Shown: in pieces, positions 13,401 through 25,223 of the stretch
How the letters are laid out: every line of letters starts with the position of its first letter
How positions within the stretch are numbered: position 1 is the first letter of the stretch
Origin: Strongyloides papillosus
Taxonomy: Eukaryota; Nematoda; Chromadorea; Rhabditida; Strongyloididae
Length of the DNA stretch: 64,000 nucleotides
Assembly: GCA_005656395.1 (NCBI GenBank)
Contig: SRSI01000013.1
Span: forward strand, 806,001-870,000
Reading direction: 5' to 3'
Program-made: the position numbers and the translations under genes
Notes under the pieces: model-generated
What the model was told of the DNA's origin: nothing
The model's database searches: none
Seen by the model: the letters and a program-made list of their open reading frames with translations, nothing else

Positions 13401-16400
13401 AAATTAAGTAATGTAAAAAACTTCATAATAGTTTTAAAAATATATGTATTTTATATTATAAAATTGTAATAAATAGTTTTTTCATTACATAATGGCAAAA
13501 TGTGTAACAATTTTCAAATGTGAATAATATGTACATAAACTATTTTAAAAAATAAATACTAGCTTGTGGGTTATAAAAAAAATATTAAATCGGATGAAAA
13601 AGAATATTACTTTAAATATAGTATTAAAATTAGTATAGTATTTTGGTAACAAAAAATTTATTAATATTTTTTTGTAATTTAAATTATATTCCATTTATAT
13701 CTATTGAATTAATATAAATGGTAAAATCTAAATACATTACATTTTTACTATGCAATTCTATCTTTCATTTACTATATCATAACATTTTTAGAATATGTCC
13801 AATGGATGAGAATACAGTTGGTGGATATTTTACTCATCCGTACACATTGAACTAATGTTATCCCTTCTTTTGTACTATACTTAATGGATTTTTCAAGGAT
13901 AGTGAATAATTAACTATATATTAACTTTAAAAAGCCTCTTACTACTATATTTGAAAAACATTGATCTTTGGAATGAATGTTTATAAAATTTTTAATATAA
14001 TTCTTTGTAAATATTTAATAACTATAAATAGAAAGATAGAGATACATTTTCTATTTTTAATTACATTATGATAAATATTAAAAAAAGATTTAATTAAGTA
14101 GATAGACAATACAATTTAATATACCTCAAAGCAAATATACTATTAATAACAAATATGAAAGAAAGTAGTGAGTATGGATGTTGTAAAAAAAACATAAAAA
14201 TTAATCTTGCTTTACTATCTAATAATCATATTTTAAAAAAATTAACATTTGATTGTAATGTTTATACATTTAGCTGATATAATTAAACTATTATGTCAAG
14301 TATTAAATTGCTTAACACAAATTTGAACAATTATTTGGAATGTTATAAAAAATAGAAACATTTTCTGGAGGAAAATAAAAGAAATAATTCTAATTGTATA
14401 TTAAATATATTATTCATTGAAATGACAATGTATAAAAAATAAAAATAAAATGAATGCAACAGTTGACACTTACATAAATTATTTATATGTCAAATATTGT
14501 ATAAAGAAAAATAAATTATGATGCAAAAATTTTATAACTGTGTAAAAAAATTGAAAATGTAAATATTCTTTGATATATTAAATTTTCATGTTAGATTAAA
14601 TAAATTGTTTACAACATTTAAAAAATAAATAGTATTTAATTTTTATGTAACAAAAAGTTTGGTGGTACTACTTTCATCTTCAATATATTCAATCTATATA
14701 AAATACTTAATATAATATTTATTTTAAATATCACAATATTGTTTGTACACAACGTTATTATTGTGTTAAAAGAATATAGGTTATGTTTTAAAAAGGTATG
14801 TAATTAATATTGTAGCAAAATTTTAAAAATTCTATTCCAAATTTAAATTACCCCTTTTCAAAAGTGAAAGTAATTATTTATATGGGAGTGGGGAAAATAT
14901 TAAATGAAATGAATAATAAAAAAATATTACATCAATATTGAATATATTAGGAGCAATTAACGAGAACAATAAAGGAAACATAGCAATAAATGTAAAAGAT
15001 AATCAAAATTTATAATTTTAATACGTATTATTAGATTTGATAGTGTCAAAGAGTATAATTCGTTTCAAGGTTGTTTTTTATATTAATACGAAAAGATATT
15101 AAAGTATGGTAATTGAATATTTAACATTATTAATACTGTTATATGTATAATATAAGATATATAAAATATTTTGTAGGATACTTAGAAACATTTTTTGACT
15201 ACTCCTTCAAATAATAATTTTCCCACATGTTAATAAATATTAAGTTAAGTGGTTAAAATGAAGAATTGCTAAGAAATATAGTCTGTTATAAAGATATATA
15301 CTTTCATAAACAATAAGAAAAGCATAAATATTATAAACAAAATGAATATTGTTAAACTAAATAAAATTGTAATTTAAGATTATAAAAAGATATGTTAGAA
15401 AATTTTTAGCTTCCATAAATAATAGGCATTTAAAAAGTAATAAAATTTTTATACACAATTATATAATTAATAATTGTGAAAATGATACGTAGTAAAAAGA
15501 ATAAAATTTTATCAAATTTTACAAAATTTTCAATAATAATATATATATTTTAAAGTACATTTTTATGTTTTCTTTGACACTATTTAAAGAATGATTATCA
15601 GTATATACTTTACCTTACACTTATCTATTATATTTTATAGGACATTTAAAAATATTTGCAATGTAATTGATCAACTGTTAAGAGTTTTATAGATTTATAC
15701 ATAAATTTGTCAAATAATTTTACTTACGTTTTTCGCTTTGTGTCGTTATATTTATATATTCCATTCTGCTCTTTCACTTTCTTTACTATATCAACAAGGG
15801 ATGTTTCATTACTATCACTACTATTCTTTTCAAATATATTTGTATCATAGATGTTTTTAATAGTATTATAATTTAAAGGTATTTCACTCCTCTCTTCAAC
15901 ATTTAATTTTTTTGTACTTTTTTGTTTATTATCGTTGTTTAATTTAAATGATAAACATTTATCATTTCCATCTTTCTCTATAATTAATTTTGCTTCCTCT
16001 ATATCAGAAGATTTATGAAGAGGTATTATTGTTGTGTCCAATAAAATTTTATCTTCTTTTTTATCATTATAATCATCCATATGTTGTTGACAAACATTTG
16101 GTAAATTCTGTTTTGAACAATTATCTTTAGAAAATATATCAGTTTCGATTGTTTCTTTAAGCATTGGCAATGAATTAGTTTCCCTAAATAAAGAGTGTTT
16201 TTTAGTAAAAAAAATAAAAAATTTCTCATATTCAAGGGAATGGTTTTTAACAAAAATATAAAATTATTTTGTTTAGAATTCTTTGTCAAATTAATATATT
16301 GGAATTGGCATGAACAACGTTAATGATTCAGAAATATCTCTTCATATATGTTTAAAATTAAGTTGTAGGGATTTTAATATTATGCAGGTGAAAATAAATA

Positions 16401-19400
16401 TAAAACTTACGATAAACTATACTCTTCACACCTAGAATTGTTTAAATATTCCTCCCTTGATGTTTCTTTGTTAAAAGAAAGTACAGGTGAAATTGGATGA
16501 ATTGTGGAAATATTTTCATGATTTTTGTTTTTTTTTAAATACAAATCATGATTTACACTTGAGTGATCATCACTAAAACAACTATCATATTCCCAATTTT
16601 CATATGTAATAGGTACTGCTAATGGTTTATCTTGAATAAAAAGATTATTATTTTTACTTTCATATTCAGTAATACTGCATTCCATTTTAGTACCTTTAAT
16701 TTTTGAAAACAATGGTTCATGAAGATATAATGATGAAAATTGATTTCCCTTACTATCAATATTTTCATATTTTAATGTTGTACTTTCACTAAATTTAACA
16801 TCGTGTAGATGATTTTCTTTTATTGTTGGTCTATTCATTTTTATTATTTCCTCTGATTTTATTGGTATATCTTTTTCTAATGAATAAGGGAAATTATCAT
16901 CATTTGATTTACTACTAGTGTTTACATCAATATCTTCATATATGTATTTTTGCATTATACCACTATCGGAGGAAATAATATTTTCTTTTGTTTGTTGTTT
17001 GTTGTATGGTAAATCTTTTGATTGTCGAAATATATCTTCTTCTTTACTGTTTTTGCTTATTAAATTGTTATTATGTTGTTTTTCAAAATCATTTACCCAC
17101 TCTCCTTCATTGTTGATGCCATTTGTTTTCACATCATCCATAAAAGAATATATGTTATATTTGACATCATAGCCAAATTTGTGTTTTTTAGAATTATAAT
17201 CTTCTTTCTTATCATAAATAAACTTTTTCTTCTTAATATCCTTATTACTTATATCTTCGTTCTTAATGGTGCTGTTCCTTACATCCTCAGAAGATAATTT
17301 TTTATAAATATGATTGTCAATGATAGTTAAACTTCCCGTACTTCTATAAATACTTTTACCATTATCCATTGAATCTTTCTTTTTAAAATGTGAATTAATT
17401 AAATAATTTCCTTTAGATAAATGACTTTGTGATGATGATCTGTATCTTCTAAATTTATATTCACTTTCCTGAGGAGGTGAGTGGAAATGTTGTTTTGATC
17501 CAACGATAACTGGGGTAGTAGATTTTGATCTTTTATGGTTACATGAAGAATTAAACATTGAACGATGATGGTTCGATAAATCTTTATTCATATCAATATC
17601 TTTCAAAAATTTTTTTGTGTGTTTTTCAATGTCTGAGTCATCCTTTATTTTGAAATACTCTTTTATGACGGTTGTCTTCTCTATAATTTTGTACTTATCA
17701 TCGTTAATGTGTAAGAAATCGTTTGAATTTTTGATGTCACCTTGGAATGTTAAATTACTACTACATGTTGAACTTTTTCTTCCAATTTCAATATCAATAT
17801 TAGTATTATTATTCGAATCATTTGTACGAAGTGTTTTATTATCATTATAGTATATACTTTTATCATTTGAATTATCAATGAATTTTGTTGATTTTATCTC
17901 TTCTTCCAATTTGTCCATTTTTATCTTTCTATCAATAGTTTTATATGTGTTTTCACTATCCATATAATTAATTTTGTTATCTTCCTCAAGTTTTGTAACT
18001 TTTTCAATTGTTGTTGTATAAAAATCTTCTTCGATAATGTGTGTAGATGTAAGATTTTCAATTTTACTATATGTATTATTTTTCATATTTTCTAAATTAG
18101 AAGAATAAAAGTGCTTATTATTGGAATTTAATATAGATTCTTTGATTGCTTCATTGACTAATTTTGTTGAAATATTATCAATTGTTTCAGTAAATTTAGA
18201 TTTAAAGTTTTTATCGTAATATTGCATGATTTTATCATCTCTCACCAAATTATTATCAACATTTTTTTCAATCAAAGGAATGTTATGAGTAACAATATTT
18301 CTAGCATTATAACTATTATCAATATTTGTATCCAAAGATTTATCCATAGTAGATGTATCAATAGATTGAGTAATGTATGATGGTAATTGATAATCAGATT
18401 CAAATTTAGAAAAAATATTTGATTTACAGTCAATTTGATTAGAATGTGAATCTATTGAATAAACATTTGTACATGTCTCATTTTTATATTCATTAACATT
18501 TCCTTCAAAAAATGTTTCCTCATGTATACATTTATCATTATCAACATTCTCTTTCAGTGGGATTGTTTTGTGAACATTTTCATTTGTAGTATTACTGACT
18601 ACTTCCATAGATAGAGGATAAAAATTTCCACATTCATTTTTATCAAATATTTTTTTAATTTCAATTTCCTTTTCTTCATTTAAATTATCAATTTCTTTTT
18701 CATCATAATTACTCATATCTGAAAGATCTGATTCATTCAAAATAAAAGAGGAACTTTGTGATAAAAGTCTTTTTGAGTCATTTTCTTTTACATAACAATC
18801 ATCGTTTTTTGATTCAATACAATATTTGGTTTGTTGATCAGGAGATATTGATGGTGTTGTTTCACTGCTTAACGTTAATGTCTCCTCAATTATATCATAT
18901 TTTTTAAATGTTTTTGAATCTAATTCATTAGTTGAATCAAAATTTATTTTTTCATAAGCTTTATTACGTTCTGAATGAGTATCAAGATTAGTTTTATTAT
19001 TGTTAAATGAATGTAGAAAATCATTGTCATATTCTTTTGTCAAAATATTATAGTTGTCTGAATAATCATTGATTTTTTCGATATAATCAAAATCATCTTT
19101 TTTAATTTTTTCTGAAAGTATTCCAACTTTCTTTGATTCATTAGAAATATCTGTTTTTTTGGTCAATTTTTTAGTTGTCTTTTCCTTATCTTCATTAATA
19201 TGCAAATTTTTCTTTTTCGTTTCATATTTCTTCATAAACTTATGCAAGTATTCAGTGTATTTTGTTTTTTTTTCATACAATCTAACATTATTATCAATTT
19301 CTTTTTTTATAATACTAAAGTACTCATCTAATTCATGATCTTTAATATTTTTATCTAAAATTTTTTGCCTCATAGAGGCGTAAAATTGTGTTTCCGTTAA

Positions 19401-20118
19401 ATCGTCATCTACAGTAAAGTCAAGTGGAAAGAATTCAAATCCATTTAGCAAAACAACTCCAGTATGTCTTCTATTGTTTTCTTCACGAATTTTACATATT
19501 TTACCTTTTATTAACTCAGCTGAAATTCTATCTATAGTTGCTTTCCGATAAGATGGTGAATTTAGCATTGTTATGTCTTCATAAAAATCATATGTCTCAG
19601 TTTCAGTAAAATTTAAACATTTCTCTAAATTTGAAATATTTTTATTGAAATTAACGTCGTAAATTTTATTTTGTTCTTTTCTTAACAAAAAATGTTTCAA
19701 AGGAATTTTGTTTTGTTCATAATCCGAATCTATGACAATAAAACAATGATCATCTGTTCCAGTACAAATAATTTCTGTATTTTCTAGGAATTTATCATCA
19801 TCTGAAAATTCTTTATCATGTGATATTTTACCAACTCCAATATATTTTTGTTTTCTAAATGAACCTGATGACGAAAATCTCTTATGTTCAGTATCTTCAT
19901 AAATATTTTTTCTACAATGAACAACTTTTTCCCTTACTTCTTCTTTTGTTTCTCTTACAGTTTCAACAAAATGTGATGCTGAATTTTCGTGAAGAATTAT
20001 ACCTGACTTCCTTATATCTGTTAAATTTTCCTCTTCTTTTTCATTATGAGTATCATGAACCTAAAAATAAATTTGTATAAAATTTTTTTAAGTAACATAC
20101 CATGTGTTGATGATTCAT
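10463..20118 (-). CDS. Giant actin-related protein with a PH domain and a long disordered N-terminus, 6 exons
   Basis: Exons 20118-20101, 20060-16411, 16183-15728, 12603-12084, 12042-10742 and 10703-10463 have canonical GT-AG junctions and close in phase to 6186 nt, 2061 residues. Residues 1 to about 1548 are rich in Asn, Lys, Asp, Ser and look disordered. At about 1565-1665 is a PH domain (EGHLEV...KSWKRRYFK...LTWY...FDKWRRAL), expected to bind phosphoinositides. From about 1680 to the end is an actin fold: phosphate loop 1 (LDLGSCSIRGG), phosphate loop 2 (GVVVDIGERLNIVPVIDGY) and the adenosine motif (YLSGGTSLLPNLAERL). The actin C-terminus KCF is replaced by an unrelated tail ending NSAF. 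The divergent loops make it an Arp rather than a conventional actin; it cannot be assigned to a numbered Arp class. An in-frame TAA lies 18 nt upstream of the start ATG, and a TTTAG just before the ATG could be a trans-splice acceptor. A shorter product starting within exon 5 (ATG at 11994) is an alternative. Confidence 0.75.
12604..15727 (-). other. 3.1-kb intron of the actin-related gene
   Basis: The intron runs from the donor GTAAGT next to 15728 to the acceptor TTTTAG next to 12603, and joining its flanking exons keeps the frame (Thr codon split 2+1). It is some 20-75 times longer than the other introns in this gene. I see no nested gene. A GC-richer patch at 13140-13330 and a 7-bp inverted repeat (GGATGAG/CTCATCC, 13804-13839) are the only notable sequence. 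It could hold an internal promoter for a shorter PH-actin transcript. Confidence 0.55.
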
Positions 20119-20804
20119 TTCTAAAGTATTATCTTATTTTTAAATCTAATACAATAATGAAACTGAAATTTATGGAATTAAATAACTTTCTTTATTATTT
20201 CAATGTAAAAAAAAACTTTTAAAAGAATTAGTTTCAAAAAACTAATGAATTAAAATATGACATGACATTACACACCTAACCACGAGTTTATATTTTGATA
20301 AGATTTTAAATAAAATTCACGTCTTATCAGAGTATTAACTTAGCTTTTTAATGTAAAGTCTTTATAATAAACTTTGTTACTACTTACATTTCTTATCCTT
20401 AAAGAATTTATTACCCTTAAACTTCAATCAAAATCTGTGTATATTTTATAATTAAAAACATTTATTATTAAGTTTTATCATGGTAATACTTTTCATATAC
20501 TGAGAAGCATAGTTTAATATTAATTGTAACAACTGATTACTTTCTTTAATATACTGTTCAAATAATATTTTACATGTTAATATATTTCTTATCAAATAAT
20601 GGATAAAAATAATGTTGAAAATACAAATAATTTTATGATGAATAAATGTCAATATGAATACTTTAAATAATAATTTATAAATTTTTAATATCAAGGTATT
20701 TCTAAAGATAGTAAGGTAGTAAAAATGCTCAACAATTTTTAAAGTTATGATTAATATTTTTTTAATTCTTTACAAATTGTTTATAGTTAGAAAAAAAATA
20801 AAGT
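20119..20804. other. Intergenic between two minus-strand genes
   Basis: About 690 bp between the start of the actin-related gene and the stop of the small membrane protein gene, both on the minus strand. It should contain the promoter or outron of the former. A chance open stretch at 20452-20694 was not accepted. Confidence 0.5.
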
Positions 20805-21137
20805 TTAAATAGCTTTAATTGTATCATCTTTGTATTTCTTTTTATGTTCATGCATACACTAAAATAAAATTGATAATTATTACTAATGATAATGTACCTG
20901 TCTGTGAACAAAAAAAATAAATGCTAAAGATCCAATTAGTGTGAAAATAATTCCAATTACTTGCATTGTTGTTTTCGTTACACTTGAAAAATTCATCCCT
21001 TCATTTATAGTTCTTAAATAATATACAATAGTTATGGATTTTTTCTTAAAAAAACCTTACGATTTATCATACCCAATAATTAATAGGACAATACCAATTC
21101 CAAGAACAAAAGATGAAAAAACAATTAATCCATTCAT
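20805..21137 (-). CDS. Small two-pass membrane protein, 81 residues, 3 exons
   Basis: Exons 21137-21061, 21012-20898 and 20858-20805 have GT-AG junctions (introns 48 and 39 bp) and close exactly in phase to 81 residues. Residues 4-22 (LIVFSSFVLGIGIVLLIIG) and about 43-63 (QVIGIIFTLIGSLAFIFF) are membrane segments linked by a short loop with one NFS glycosylation sequon. The C-terminus is short and basic (HEHKKKYKDD), so both ends are probably cytosolic. I do not recognise the family. The reading frame stays open for about 10 codons upstream of the ATG to a TTTTTTAAG, which could be a trans-splice acceptor in the 5' UTR or the edge of an unseen upstream exon. It is too short and too split to show up as a long open frame. 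Confidence 0.7.
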
Positions 21138-24100
21138 TTTAATGAAATTCCACCAAATATGTAACTTAAAAAAAATAATAATTTTTCTTTTACTAAACTA
21201 GAAATTAGCTTTTTATGACAAATGAATATTAAAACTAATCAAGAAACTTTAAGTAATAAATTTTTATTACCATATAAAATAATGTATATAATATTAATGA
21301 ATAAGGAAATATTTGTACATTTGATTCATTTCTTCGTTTTTAATTGTAAAGTGAAAAAACTATTAAATAGTGGTAAGATAGTATGAATATTCAGTTTTTG
21401 TAGGAATATTTTCTATATTAAACGATAAAATTCAATGTTTGTAAAAAAAGTTTCTAAACACTTAAATTTAATGCATTTTTTATTAATAATAAAGTATTTT
21501 AAAAAATTGAAATATTATGCTTTGAGTCATCTAAACAGATATTTTATATAAAAATAATATCTTTCCTTGATTTATGGTTTAATAATTTTTACTGGAAATT
21601 GTAAGAAAGTTTATAATTTTTTTATATTTTAAGAAACAATTTAAATTTGAAAGTTAAATTTTTTTATTTATTAAGTTAGTAATATTATAATCAAGAATTA
21701 TAAATTATTTGTTTAAATTGCATACAAGCACTTTATTCGATGATTTGTTGATTGTGCTATGTTATTGAATTTTCACAGAGCATATTTCTTTTATTCAAGA
21801 TAGACTAGGTCGTTTCAGAAAAATGTTTCTTTTACAAAGAATGTTATATTATTTTTAAGAAGTTCACCTCGCTAAAGGATATAAACAAATCTAATAAAAT
21901 ATTCTCTCTTGATTTTAATATAAATTCGATAATTCCGACTTCATGTCTAAAAAATTAGCTTGTTTCATTGTCCAAACTACTTAACTAAACAATAACTTTA
22001 ATATCAAGACTCACACATTTTTAATTGCTTTATTAATATCCAAGTGCTGTCATAATTTGAAAACTATTGTTGGATATGACATTTAAGTATAGAAAAAGTA
22101 AATTGAAATTAAGAAATGATAAATTATCGCAACTTTAACCAATCATATTGATCTATATTCTACCAGTAAAGAATCATATATATTGAATTAGCTACAATGA
22201 AAGCATATATTATGATAAATTTGCTTTATCGTTTGTATTTATATTTTTGTTAAAATAAATTAAAAAATTGTCTTTTATGTTTATTGCTCGGATAGCTAAA
22301 TTTTAAAATTAAGACATGTAAATAAGAACATTTAAATTTCTTTGTTCAATTGTTAATTATTACACAAGCCTTACTTCATTATTGGAAGATGTGTTTTTTA
22401 ATGTGATCATGGGAAATAGGTTGTGAAAATTTCTCAATTTTTTTTTGAGTACCATGAAAAAGTAAAATATATTGTGCACTAAAATAAATTTTTTAACTAA
22501 ACATCATTCTTTGTCAAACAACAATGATGCTAATTTTTGCTATTTTAATGTAAAATTTTTCAATTGAAATACATTTTAATACAAATTTAAAAATTAATTA
22601 TTATGTGAATATTTTAAATATTAAAAATGTAAGTATGATTTAAATTTCTTATGTGGAAACTTCTCTAAAGTTAAATAAATTTTAGAAAATCATAGCAAAT
22701 ATTGTCCAAAATTTAATTTCACTGGTATATTTATCGATAATGTTATGAATTTAAATTCAATTATTAATCTACTTATCAACGTAAATGATTTTACACTTAT
22801 GATTTTTATTTGATTATCTTCCACGTTTTTTCAAAAAATCTCATACAATTAAATAAATTAATTTAATTAATTTATTTTTTTAAATCTTCATCTTTGGGAA
22901 CTTTTTGTAGTAGTTCATAAAATTTGTTGTATGCATTTTTATCCAACTTTCGATTTGTTTCTTATTATCACCAAATATAATTAAAATTATAAGGAGAGAT
23001 TGGCTAAATATTTACACAGATTTTTAACATTTTTGCTTAGTGATGTTAAGTTTTTTTATGTGATCAAAAGTTATATGTAAATTGATTATATTTAATAAAT
23101 AAAAAATAAAAGCAATAGCACTAGATCTTCCAATTTATGAACTATATTGAGTAGCTATGTAGTTATTAATATCATAATTTCTAATGTTTTGACTTAATTC
23201 ATATACAAGGTGCGCAATAGAGGGCCTCTCAAAAATTCTCATATATAACCCTGCTTATTTTCAGGATACAAACGTAACATTATAGTCATTTTAAAACCCA
23301 TTATATTACTATTATTTCCTATAGATTCCGATAAAAGATTTGTATTCTGTTTAAAGTAATGAATCTTCAAAATTAGTATACATTTTAGAAATTTAAATCA
23401 GTGTGACTTTTAAACACAAAATATTATTTTTACAACCGCTATCGATCATGAAAGAACAACGTTCTCAACATATTTTTAAAATATTATAAACATGGAATTT
23501 CAATAACTACGTTGACTATTATTAATATAAAAAAATTTCCATTTTTTCTCAATTTTCGTTTCTTACCAATATATTATAAATCACTCAAAAATTTAAACAC
23601 AAATTTATTTTTAAGTTATAAATTATAAAACTAAAAAAAGTAAAATAAAAAAATTATTACAAAATAAGTCACTTACCCCAGCACTCTTGGACTTAGTATG
23701 ATTATTTTATTGAAACAATTTTATTTATATATTTTTAATTATAAAATATATTTTTTTAATACATTACACGCGTAATGTAAAACATAATAAAAATTTGATA
23801 AGATAATTTTTAGAAAATGCGTTATAATTTTTCTGATAGAGCAAAAAATACCTATCGAATGAGTATAGTACGTGATTCACAATTTCGTTTGGAAACATTT
23901 TTGATCAATCAAATATTGACTACTTTCACAATATTTTATAGCATTTAGACAAATTATGACATTTTTATTTAATTTTCCGACATTGGTGATGTTTTACCAG
24001 TTAAAGTACTCAAATTTTTATCCTATTTTTGATTATTAGCTGTTTGTATTTAAAACATGTGAATTATGAAAATAAGATTCAATATACCATATTTAAAGAA

Positions 24101-24740
24101 GATTCGTGTAAAATGTTCTTGTAGGATATTTACTGTGCAAAATACCATAAAATTGTAATAAATTATGTGAAAGCATTACAAAAATTATTTTTTTAATAAT
24201 TTTGTGTTATAGAAAATATTGTAATTTTTTTAAGCGTTATGCAAAAAATCAACATTTCGCTAATTAAAACGTGTATGTAATTATAATAATGATAGTCAGT
24301 ATCATAAATTTTAGAAAATAAAATATTTAAATTTAACTTTTCTAGAAAAAGTATGAGAATGGTGAAATTTGATAAACTATAACCTTCTTTAAAATCAGTA
24401 GTAATTAATGGCTTTACATATGTTGGATAAAGCTTCATTTACTTTACCAGAATATTGATAAAACTTTTTCTAAATTTCCACTTTAAATTTTTAATGTTCA
24501 ACAACATAAGAATTTTTGAAAAACTCATAGTTGTTTTTATATTAGAAAATTAAAAATATTTGTTGGACTTTTATGTCTGTGGTATTTTAGGAATGTCTAT
24601 GAAAGTAACTGTTTTTTCGTAATCAGCAGTATTCGTTAAAATATCTTTTCATATAGAAAATGTACATTCCTTTCGTTACACAAGTTGTAAAGAGGTAGTT
24701 TTATTAGTTTATTGTCTTCCCTTTTCTATTAACTAGTAAA
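21138..24740. other. Intergenic, gene-poor, possible decayed fragments
   Basis: About 3.6 kb. A GC-richer block at 21730-22020 and another at 23200-23470 may be remnants of old coding or mobile sequence; only the latter gave a hint of a family (see separate entry). The minus-strand open stretch 24193-24438 begins with plausible codons but becomes low complexity and has no recognisable domain. Confidence 0.4.
23135..23240 (-). pseudogene. Possible protein kinase C-lobe fragment
   Basis: On the minus strand a short frame reads RIFERPSIAHLVYELSQNI and runs on to a TAA at 23135-23137. The RPSI..LVYEL pattern resembles the end of a protein kinase C-lobe (RPSF..L...L). The preceding bases are open in a different frame and nothing else of a kinase can be followed. 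This is a weak resemblance. Confidence 0.15.
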
Positions 24741-25220
24741 ATGGCAGGAATCTTACCAGAGGGTGGTCATCACGTCATGGAAAAGACTGAATGCCTTAGA
24801 AACTCAAAAAGTAATCTCCAGCTTATCACTTTAAATGCTCAAAGTTTCAAAAACAATTTACTAGAACTCACAAAAGCATTACTAAACTTCAATAGTCATT
24901 CAATATTGATGTTAACCGAAAATAGAAACGAAAAAGAATCATTATTTTTGGACAATCACTATCTTTACTTAATAGGCACTGTAGATAAACATTATCGTGA
25001 TGATGGTGTGATGATACCTATAATTTATAAAAACAATTTAACTTCTTTTCAACATATAGGATTATCTAGAATAGCAGAAAATTTAAAGAGAAAGCGAAAA
25101 GATACAACTTAAAAACTATGGGTGGAACTCAAGATAAATTATAATTTAAATCTAGTTATTTTCAAAATGTTTAATTATGTGTTTATATTTGCAGAATATT
25201 CTACGAATAAAATAAAAATA
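24741..25220 (+). pseudogene. Decayed non-LTR retrotransposon endonuclease fragment
   Basis: A 123-codon frame starts at ATG 24741. From about residue 26 it reads LQLITLNAQSFKNNLLELTK and then HSILMLTEN..., the pattern of the first two strands and helix of an APE-type endonuclease (exonuclease-endonuclease-phosphatase fold) as found at the N-terminus of CR1/Jockey-like LINEs. After an in-frame TAA at 25110-25112 the same frame continues for 36 codons with KLWVELKINYNLNLVIF, which fits the next strand of that domain, and then stops again. No reverse transcriptase, poly(A) tail or target-site duplication is seen, so this is a 3'-truncated, dead fragment. A single host gene of the same fold is less likely because the domain is interrupted. 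Confidence 0.55.
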
Positions 25221-25223
25221 TAG

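Noticed and set aside
16918..17850. Plus-strand open frames inside the large actin-related gene.
   Set aside because: They are antisense shadows of the 3.65-kb coding exon.
24193..24438. Minus-strand 81-codon frame starting MKLYPTYVKPLITTDF.
   Set aside because: Good codons only over the first third, then low complexity; no domain or splice partners.
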